Shown here one piece after another: positions 56,452-64,000 of a stretch of DNA of 64,000 nucleotides. Within the stretch, counting starts at the first letter, position 1. The number at the start of each line of letters is the position of its first letter. The notes under the pieces were generated by a model, which saw only the letters and a list, made by a program, of their open reading frames with translations, was not told where the DNA came from and did not search any database. The DNA comes from Theodoxus fluviatilis (taxonomy: Eukaryota; Mollusca; Gastropoda; Cycloneritida; Neritidae), in assembly GCA_034096865.1 (NCBI GenBank), contig JAWQFJ010008022.1, positions 215,001 through 279,000 on the forward strand, in the 5' to 3' direction. The position numbers and the translations under genes are program-made.

Positions 56452-56879
56452 GTAATACCACATTCTAGTAAACTAGAGATTTCGCCTACCGGCAAAAGTA
56501 TCTCTAGCACAGTTCACATCACGTGATGGAAGGTTTTTGGCCAATTTATTCATACGGAGGTCACACGAGAGGCTTGTGGGATAGCCGATGTGCTCCCTCA
56601 TATACGCCGTTAAAGTAGTTCTAAGACTATTTCGCACAAAACTCTTAACTTACTCTTGTTGAGACAACAAACAAGCGTTTATTCGATACAATAAAATGTT
56701 TGTGTTGAAATGGAAACAAGTTTTGACATCTGAATGATTTTAGTAAAAAGTGGAGAGAAAAATAGTATCAGAACGAACTATTTTTGGCGCAAGGCTGTAA
56801 TGCGAAGGGTCAAGCCTATTACGCATTCATTGCGAACTGTGCCAGAGTCAATACTCGGGTTTACAGAATGGTAATACCA
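56452..56879. mobile_element. MITE with 9-bp TSD, independent insertion
   Basis: The element is 56461-56870 (410 bp), the reverse complement of 12932-13345 with substitutions. The flanking 9-bp repeat is GTAATACCA at 56452-56460 and 56871-56879, different from the GTGTCCGAC repeat of the other insertion. The ends are CATTCTAGTAAAC on the left and CATTCTGTAAAC read inward from the right. Two separate insertions with perfect 9-bp repeats fix the element boundaries. Confidence 0.88.
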
Positions 56880-57550
56880 TACATGGAGGAAAAAAGATTC
56901 ACAGCAAAAATTCTGTCCTCATTACATTTCCTGATAGAGTAAAAGACTGTGTGCAGTGGAAGAATTACAAGTAGCACTCCCAGACTTATTTTGGCCTCAG
57001 CTGTTAAAGCATCGGAGATCCATTTCATAGCTTTCCCTTTCTCCTGCATTCTTTGGGTTCCGGGCGACAATTGCACGGAAAGGGAGCGGCAGAGTGAGGT
57101 TTTTTTAATCGCCTTCACTCATTTGCCTTGGCTATTTACCAGCAAGTCACGTGCGTCTGCATGCTCACCCTTTGACTTTTCACCTACTACAAAGAGAAGG
57201 CTTCTTTTCAGACCGGTGATTTATTACCCGTCAACCGTCAGCCGTCTCTCTAAGCGGTAAAGCCCCAGTCTGTTACCCCAAAATATTCTGCTCTCTTTGG
57301 AAAGTTAAATCTTCCGTCTTTTCTTATCTGTATGGAAGAAACTCACGGGAAAATTACCTTTCATTAAAGCAGCTCGCTTAATAGAGCTTAAAGCATTGTG
57401 GAAACACCGAAGTACCTAAGTGTTTTGGCTGATTTGTTTTTGTTGTTGTTGTGTTTTTTTCGGGGGGGGGGGGGGCAATAGAGAGAAACACCGATAACAC
57501 CTGCCACCAAAACTCGTTGTCTCCCTTTTAATGGAAAAACCGCAAACGTT

Positions 57551-57593
<43 letters not shown>

Positions 57594-57735
57594 GCCACAG
57601 TCTGTTACCCAAAAATATTCTGCTCTCTGTTGAAAGTTAAATCCTAGGTCAAACTTCAGTCTCCTCTTATCTTTTAAGGAGGCGTTTTGGTCGACTTGGG
57701 GGGCAAGAGAGAGGAACACCCGTAATACCTGCATG
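56880..57735. other. Non-coding stretch with a partial tandem duplication
   Basis: CAGTCTGTTACCC followed by AAAATATTCTGCTCTCT occurs near 57269 and near 57599. GAGA(G/A)AAACACCGATAACACCTGC near 57481 is matched by GAGAGGAACACCCGTAATACCTGC near 57708. A segment of roughly 335 bp was therefore duplicated and has diverged. Homopolymers G14 (57462-57475) and C35 (57553-57587) lie between. No gene. Confidence 0.65.
57553..57587. repeat. 35-base poly-C run
   Basis: Uninterrupted C. The Gly-only minus-strand frames around it are artefacts. Confidence 0.9.
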
Positions 57736-57774
57736 CGGGTGTGTGGGTGCCTCCCTTCCCACCCCCCAATGACC

Positions 57775-57925
57775 CAAAAACGAAAACTCATAACCAGAAA
57801 TCAACACTCATAACCAGAAAGCAAAACGTGTAACCTAAAAGCAAAACCTGTAACCCAAAAATGAGGACCGTAACCAGAAAACAAAACCTGTAACCTGAAA
57901 GCAAAACTGCAACTGAAACCTTAAC
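57775..57925. repeat. Degenerate 20-21-bp tandem repeat
   Basis: Units of the form AAAGCAAAACCTGTAACC with ATAACCAG and GTAACCAG variants, about seven copies. Confidence 0.7.
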
Positions 57926-58464
57926 CACAAAAAGAAAAACTGGTCTGTTTTTGCCGCAAGCTTGTGGAGGCTTGTAAGGGAGGTGCGGGTCAGTAAATAG
58001 CAGCGAATTTCGCCTGGGTTTGATTCTTGGGTGTGCGGGATTTCATTTTGTATTGAGAGAGAGTGCGTGTAAGGCGGTACATAGCTTGCTTAGTAGTAGC
58101 TGTGTAGTATATCTGTCGTGGCTAAAAGTCGGAATTGCCTAAATCTGGGAATTAGGCACAGCTGTTGCCTATTTCAAGGAATAGGCAACAGCACTGCCTA
58201 ATGTCTGAACTCAAGTTTCTCGCTTGCCTATAACGCGAAACAGGCAGCCTACTACGAGAAATAGGCAGCCGAATCCTTTCTCATTCTGACAGTGCAATCC
58301 GGAAGTAGCTTGATGGCATGCTGCGAGTGAAGAAAAGGGCTACTTTCAACCCGCAACGTTTACTTCCGGGTCACAAAGCCTCTATTCAGTTGCGCCAAAT
58401 GTCTCATTCCGGAGACTTCCGGAGAACGCAACTACAGACCCGACTTTCACTGCATGCAAGAGTC
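57926..58464. other. Non-coding stretch with TAGGCA motifs
   Basis: From 58130 to 58265 TAGGCA or TGCCTA occurs at least seven times in both orientations, including a perfect hairpin. No gene. Confidence 0.5.
58161..58192. repeat. Perfect 13-bp hairpin
   Basis: GCTGTTGCCTATT, loop TCAAGG, then AATAGGCAACAGC. Confidence 0.85.
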
Positions 58465-59150
58465 TGAGTGTCTGGCGGTTGTGGTGGTGGTAGTGGTCTG
58501 ATAGCGGTTTGTCGGTTAAGGTGCTGATGGTGCTGATGGTGGTGCTGGTAGTGGTGCTGGTGGTGTGGTGGTGGTGGTGGTGTGGTGGTGGTTGTTGTGT
58601 GATGGTGGTGGTGATGGTGCTGGTGGTGGTGGTGCTGGTGGTGTAGTGGTGGTTGTTGTGTGATGGTGGTGGTGATGGTGTAGGTGGTGGTGGAGGGAAT
58701 ATTGATGGTGGTGGTAGTGGTGATATGGGAGGTGACAGTGATGGTGATGGAAGTGGTGGTAGTAGTGGTGGTGGTAGTGGTGGTGGTAGTGGTGGTGGTA
58801 GTGGTGGTGGTAGTGCTGGTGATGGTAATGTTAGGGATGGTGGTTGTGGTGGTGATGGGGGTATTTGTGGTAGTGTTGGTGGTAGTTGTGATGGTGGTGA
58901 TAGTAGTGGTGATTGTAGTTGTTGTTGTAATGGTGATGTGAGGTGGGGATGGTGGTGGTAGTGATGGTAATGGTGGTGGTGGCGATAGTGGTAATGATGG
59001 TAGTGATAGTGGTTGTGGTAGTGATGGTTGTGATGGTGATGGTGGAGGCGGAGGTGATGATGATGGCGGTGTTGATGGTTATAGTGGTGGTGGTGGTGGT
59101 GGAGATGATGAAGACGACAACGACGACGATGATGGTGGTGGTAGCCACAT
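58465..59150. repeat. GGT-rich trinucleotide array
   Basis: An imperfect (GGT/GAT/AGT)n array of almost 700 bases, ending in (GAT/GAC)n. All frames are open for long distances (Val, Gly or Ile/Thr-rich), and none is credible. It stops directly before the LINE fragment. Confidence 0.93.
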
Positions 59151-59159
59151 AAATACTCC

Positions 59160-60745
59160 TATAGTAGAAAGTACAACAAACTTCACAATAAGAGAACGAT
59201 ACGAAATATCTGCAATAACATAATCGAAAGTACAGAAATTACTGCAAGAACTTGGCACTAATAAAGCAACTGGCTTAGATGGTATCAATGCTAAAATGTT
59301 AAAACTATCATCTCATATCATTTGTTAAGCCATTGCTAAAATAGGCAACTCTAGCATAGAATGCTGCTGTTTTCCTGACCAGTGGACAAAGGCAAAAGTA
59401 AAACCTTTTTTTTTAAAGGAGACAGGTCAACTATAGAAAATTACAGACCAGTGTATATTCTTCCCGTACCGAGTAAAATTCTATAGCGCCATGTACACGA
59501 TGTTCTCTCTGAATATTTCGAAAAACATAAATTGCTTCCTGCAAATCAGTCTGGATTCAGATCCAAACATTCATGTCAAACGATTTTGACACACATGACA
59601 AATAAAGGGTATAGTACAATTAATGAGGGGAAACTTGTTGGGGTGGTCTTTCTGGACTTCTCAAAGGCTTTTTATCTCGTTCCGCATAATCTACTTTTTA
59701 AAAATTACATGCATCAGGATGTGAGGAATCATCACTTATTTGGTTTCAATTGTATCTTAACGGAAAAACACAACAGATTCCAGTCGACACGAAACTCTCA
59801 AAAGAATGTAAAATCAGTTCTGGCGTACATCAAGATTCAATTCTCGAGCTTGTACTTTACTCCATTTTTTTCGGATTTACCTTCAGTAACCTCCCAGTAT
59901 GACGCTGATCTGTATGCAGACGACACCACTCAATCAAAACTCCAAAAAAAACTTGATGATGATAAGAATAGATTCCTAGACATGACAAAATGGAATGACC
60001 CTGAACCAGCTAAAAGCAACATGTATGCTAATAACTACCCAGCAAAGAAGACGAACTCTCTCCTCTGTGAAACTAAACCTGAAGTTACGCAATTATTCGA
60101 TACCAAACGTTCATAAACAAAAATTACTTGATGTGCTTATTGATGACAGTCGGTCTTGGACCAGTCATGCCGAATATGTCATTAAAAACTCAATACTTAG
60201 TTATTTATTAAAAAAAAAGATAAAAGCATTCCTTCCCACGGAAAACAGGAAAATGTTTCACACTGCATACCTCGCCCCACATATAAATTACTGTTTAAAT
60301 ATCTGGGGACATTGTCCTCACAGATATAAAGATTCTGTCCATCGAATAATGAGGAGATCTGGACGTAATATCATGAAGAAATATGAAATGCCTCTAAATG
60401 AAATATTGTCCAGTTTGAACTGGCTCTCTTTTGAACATAAATGTCAGTTTCAAACGCCCATATTAGTATACAAAACGTTGACATTGCAATCTCCATCCTA
60501 CCTCCAAAAAATGTTCTCATGCTTAGGCGAAACACGCCTCCGTTCATTCTCAATATCAAATCTTCATCCTCCCATGGTCCGCACGGAAGTGTTTCGTAAA
60601 TCGTTCATTTATAATGCTACAAAGATATAGAACTCGCTACCTTTTTCTGTACTAAAAAATACATCGAATCTTCAGTCATTCAATAAGCAGTTAAAACTCT
60701 ATCCCAAGAACAATAAGAAGGCTAGAGAAAAACGTGATGTGAAAG

Positions 60746-60790
<45 letters not shown>

Positions 60791-60932
60791 GAGACAGAGA
60801 GAGAGAGAGACAGAGAGAGTTTACATTCTTCTTGTCGCAATGTTTTATTTTGAGGGCCACTGGAAGATGGACTTTTTATTGTACAAGTGTATACCCTCGC
60901 TAAATAAAATAGTTAAATTGAATTGAATTGAA
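59160..60932 (+). pseudogene. Degenerate LINE reverse transcriptase and 3' end
   Basis: Forward frames, with many stops and shifts, give TGLDGINAKMLKL, NYRPVYILPVPSKIL, LPANQSGFRSKHSCQT, VGVVFLDFSKAF (motif A with its catalytic Asp), a garbled motif B and DLYADDTTQ (catalytic YADD at 59913-59924). Then the frame at 59995-60630 gives QKLLDVLIDDSRSWTSHAEY, YLAPHINYCLNIWGHC and RSGRNIMKKYEMPLNEILSS. The tail ends in SFNKQLKLYPKN and a stop near 60750. A GA array (60748-60822) sits in the 3' UTR, which closes with AATAAAATAG and TTGAATTGAATTGAA. The first half of the fingers region is very eroded. It is a different LINE lineage from the one at 42-46 kb. Confidence 0.82.
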
Positions 60933-63472
60933 AGAGGACTGGTACAGCGGGAAAGAGGACTGGTACAGCGGGAAAGAGGACTGGTACGGGAGGAAAGAGG
61001 TCTGGTACAGGGGTAAAGAAAACCAGTACAGGGGGAAAGAGGTCTGGTACAGGGGGAAAGAAGACTGGTGCAGAGGAAAAGAGGTCTGGTACAGGGGGAA
61101 AGAGAACTGGTGCAGAGGGAAAGAGGTCTGCAACAGGAGGAAAGAGATCTGGTACAGGGGGAAAGAGGTCTGGTACAGGGGGAAAGAGGACTGGTGCAGA
61201 GGGAAAGAGGTCTGGTACAGGGGAAAGAGGTCTGGTACTGGGAGAAAGAGGACTGGTACAGGGAGAAAGAGGTCTGGTACAAGGGGAAAGAGAACTGTGC
61301 AGAGGGAAAGAGGACTGGTACAGAGGGAAAGAGGTCTGGTACAGGGGGAAAGAGGTCTGGTACAGGGAGAAAGAGGACTGGTACAGGACGAAAGAGATCT
61401 AGTACAGGGGGAAAGAGAACTGTGCAGGGGGAAAGAGAACTGCTGCAAAGAAAAAGAGGTCTGGAACAGGAGGAAAGAGGACTGGTACAGGTATAAAAAT
61501 GACTGGTACAGGGGGACAGAGGTCTGGTACAGAAGGAAAAAGGTCAGGAACAGGAGGAAAGAGGACTTATGCAAGGAGAAAGAGGTCTGGTAAAGGGTGA
61601 AAGAGGACTGGTACAGGGGAAAGAGGACTGGTACAGTGGGAAAGAGGTCTGGTGCAGCTGGAAAGAGGTCTGGAACAGGAGAAAAGGGTGCTGGTGCAGC
61701 TGAAAAGAGGTCTGGAACAGGAGGAAAGAGGACTGGTGCAGAGGGAAAGAGGACAGGTACAGAAGGAAAGAGGTCTTGTGCAGAGGGAAAGAGGACTGGT
61801 GCATGGGGAAAGAGGACTGGTGCAGGGGGAAAGAGGACTGGTGCAGGGGGAAAGAGGACTGGTGCAGGGGGAAAGAGGACTGGTGCAGGGGGAAAGAGGA
61901 CTGGTGCAGGGGGAAAGAGGACTGGTGCAGGGGGAAAGAGGACAGGTACAGGGGGAAAGAGGACTGGTGCAGGGGGAAAGAGGACTGGTGCAGAGGGAAA
62001 GAGGACTGGTGCAGGGGGAAAGAGGACAGGTACAGGGAGACAGAGGTCTGGTGCAGGGTGAAAGAGGTCTAGTGCAGGGGGAAAGAGGACTGGTGCAGGG
62101 GGAAAGAGGTCTGGTGCAGGAGGAAAGAGGACTGATGCAGGGAGAAAGAGGTCTGGTACAGGAGGAAAGAGGACTGATACAGGAGGAAAGAGGACTGGTA
62201 CAGGGAGAAAGAAGACTTTTTACATGGGGATAGAGGACCGGTTCAGAGAGGAAGAGGACTGGTACAGGGAAAAAGAGAACTGGTGCAGGGTGAAAGAGGA
62301 CTGGTGCATGGTGAAAGAGGACCGGTGCAGGGGGAAAGAGAACTGGTGCAGGGGGAAAGAGGACTGGTGCAGAGGGAAAGAGAACTGGTGCAGGGTGAAA
62401 GAGGACTAGTACAGAGGGAAAGAGGACAGGTACAGAAGGAAAGAGGTCTTGTGCAGGGGGAAAGAGGTCTGGCACAGGGGGAAAGAGGACTGGCACAGGG
62501 GGAACGAGGACTGGTGCAGAGGGAAAGAGGACTGGCACAGGGGGAACGAGGACTGGTGCAGAGGGAAAGAGGACTGATACAGAGGGAAAGAGGACTGATA
62601 CAGAGGGAAAGAGGACTGATACAGGGGGAAAGAGGACTGGCACAGGGGGAACGAGGACTGGTGCAGAGGGAAAGAGGACTGGTACAGGGGGAAAGAGGAC
62701 TGGTACAGGGGGAAAGAGGACTGGCACAGGGGGAACGAGGACTGGTGCAAGGAGAAAGAGGTCTGGTAAAGGGTGAAAGAGGACTGGTACAGGGGGAAAG
62801 AGGACTGGTACAGGGGGAAAGAGGACTGGTCCAGCTGGAAAGAGGTCTGGAACAGGAGAAAAGAGATCTGGAACAGGAGGAAAGAGGACTGGTACAGGGG
62901 GAAAGAGGACTGGTACAGGGGGAAAGAGGACTGGTACAGGGCGAAAGAGGTCTGGTACTGGAGGAAATAGATCTGGAACAGGAGGAAAGAGGATTGGTAC
63001 AGAGAGAAAGAGTACTGGTACAGGGGGAAAGAGGACTGGTACAGGGGGAAAGAAGACTGGTACAGGGAGAAATAGGACTGGTACAGTGGGAAAGAGGACT
63101 GGTGCAGAGGGAAAGAGGTCTTGTACAGGGGGAAAGAGGACTGGTGCAGGGGGAAAGAGGTCTTGTACAGGGGGAAAGAGGACAGGTACAGGGGGAAAGA
63201 GGACTGGTGCAGGGGGAAAGAGGACTGGTGCAGGGAGAAAGAGGACTGGTGCAGAGGGAAAGAGGACTGGTGCAGGGGGAAAGAGGACTGGTACAGGGGA
63301 AAAGAGGACTGGTACAGGGATAAGAGGACTGGTACAGTTGAAAAGAGGACTGGTACAGGGATAAGAGGACTGTACAGGGATAAGAGGACTGGTACAGGGG
63401 GGAAAAGGACTGTACAGGGGGAAAAGGACTGGTACAGGGGAAAGAGGACTGGTACAGGGGGAAAGAGGGATG
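60933..63472. repeat. 21-bp minisatellite, about 120 units
   Basis: The unit is GAGGACTGGTACAGGGGGAA plus A, with T/C variation at GGTCTGG and GGTGCAG, and some 18-20-bp units near both ends. Because 21 is a multiple of three, both strands stay open for up to 394 codons (RGLVQGE on plus; SSFPLYQ, SPCTSPL or PVPVLFP on minus). There is no evidence that these frames are genes. The array begins directly at the TTGAA tail of the LINE. Confidence 0.95.
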
Positions 63473-64000
63473 TTATCACTACCAAATGGTTAGATTTTAT
63501 CCTGCATGAAGTGTACAGCAAATTGCTTGTGTCTGGGACTCCTGAAAACAAAGCATTTGCCTTGTAGGTGGAGCATGTAATTATTTTCATTAGTTGCGTT
63601 ATTTTTGAAACGATAGTTTGTTTAATCTTGTGGCAGTTGCCCTAACTACATATTTACAGATAGCGAGTTGAAAATGTCCACACTTGCTTCATTTAGTTTG
63701 CATTATGCAACCAAATGGTACTAAAATGCTTTGATGGTGTGTAGAGTAGTTTTTAAAGTGGGTTTTGCGTTCCATTTTTGGCGGGAGAACATAATTAAAA
63801 GCACAAAATAATTGTAGTTAATTCTTATTTATCAAGCATCATAGACTAGACTGATTGCATATGTTTTTGCAAGCCAAACAGAATGGTGTAGAGTTCATTG
63901 TTCAGTGTTGAATAGAATCTGAGATATTCATACCACAAATTTCGATTGTTTACAATGACATCCTTTTCGGACTTTTGGTAACCATGGTAACCATAAGACA
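63473..64000. other. Non-coding end of window
   Basis: AT-rich sequence with no frame or repeat of note. Confidence 0.6.

Noticed and set aside
58653..59152. Gly-rich and Val-rich frames over the GGT array
   Set aside because: Trinucleotide repeat artefacts in all frames.
60933..63472. CRISPR-like array of regularly spaced repeats
   Set aside because: Units are contiguous 21-mers with no unique spacers, in animal DNA.
61567..63590. Ser/Pro/Leu-rich (minus) and RGLVQGE-repeat (plus) proteins of 346-394 residues
   Set aside because: Product of a 21-bp minisatellite; open on both strands at once, with no non-repeat domain.

Overview
The window is animal nuclear DNA dominated by repeats, most likely from a mollusc and perhaps a gastropod. 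This is inferred from the mix of APE-type LINEs with (TC)n tails, an RLE-type LINE fragment, a Gmr1-like Gypsy element with a SCAN-like capsid, a PIF/Harbinger transposon and abundant di- to pentanucleotide arrays. I found no convincing intact host gene, no rRNA or tRNA gene, no CRISPR array and no bacterial-style operon. Nearly all real coding sequence belongs to mobile elements, and most of it is broken.

Layout. 1-7160 is mostly anonymous non-coding DNA with GT/GA microsatellites. 7161-8205 is the 3' end of a LINE. 7958-19507 is copy A of a large direct duplication. Its other copy, B, lies at about 31935-39310 and is shorter because of internal deletions. Both copies carry a (CCCGT)n array, a 28-bp minisatellite, a 0.41-kb MITE with 9-bp target duplications, and a LINE reverse-transcriptase fragment ending at a long CATA-type array. 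19638-22145 holds two minus-strand LINE ORF1 fragments with a 2A-like motif, one of them split by a SINE with an 11-bp target duplication. A third ORF1 copy lies at 52595-54315.

24189-30626 is the most striking locus. It is a young LTR retrotransposon with two 1318-bp LTRs that differ at only about five positions by eye, flanked by the 5-bp duplication CCCAT. It encodes a Gmr1-like Gypsy Gag (SCAN-like region, CCHC knuckle) and a retropepsin. The reverse transcriptase, RNase H and integrase are absent. In their place, fused in frame behind the protease, is an uninterrupted, GC-rich, roughly 480-residue coiled-coil reading frame that resembles part of rootletin (CROCC family). I read this as capture of host cDNA by an LTR element, analogous in form to retroviral transduction.

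41300-46290 carries an ORF1-only LINE derivative and a decayed full-length APE-RT LINE, both on the minus strand. 46802-51652 is a nearly complete PIF/Harbinger transposon with TIRs, a TTA target duplication, a MADF/Myb-like gene with two in-frame stops and a convergent transposase gene with an internal deletion. It is inserted inside an older non-coding repeat. 55297-56173 looks like a pogo/Tigger-type MITE, and 56461-56870 is an independent copy of the 9-bp-TSD MITE. 58465-59150 is a GGT-rich array, 59160-60932 a degenerate LINE, and 60933-63472 a 21-bp minisatellite that creates long but spurious open frames on both strands.

The genes do not form a pathway. What links them is mobility: autonomous elements supplying reverse transcriptase or transposase in trans (none intact here), non-autonomous passengers, and microsatellites that repeatedly mark LINE 3' ends.
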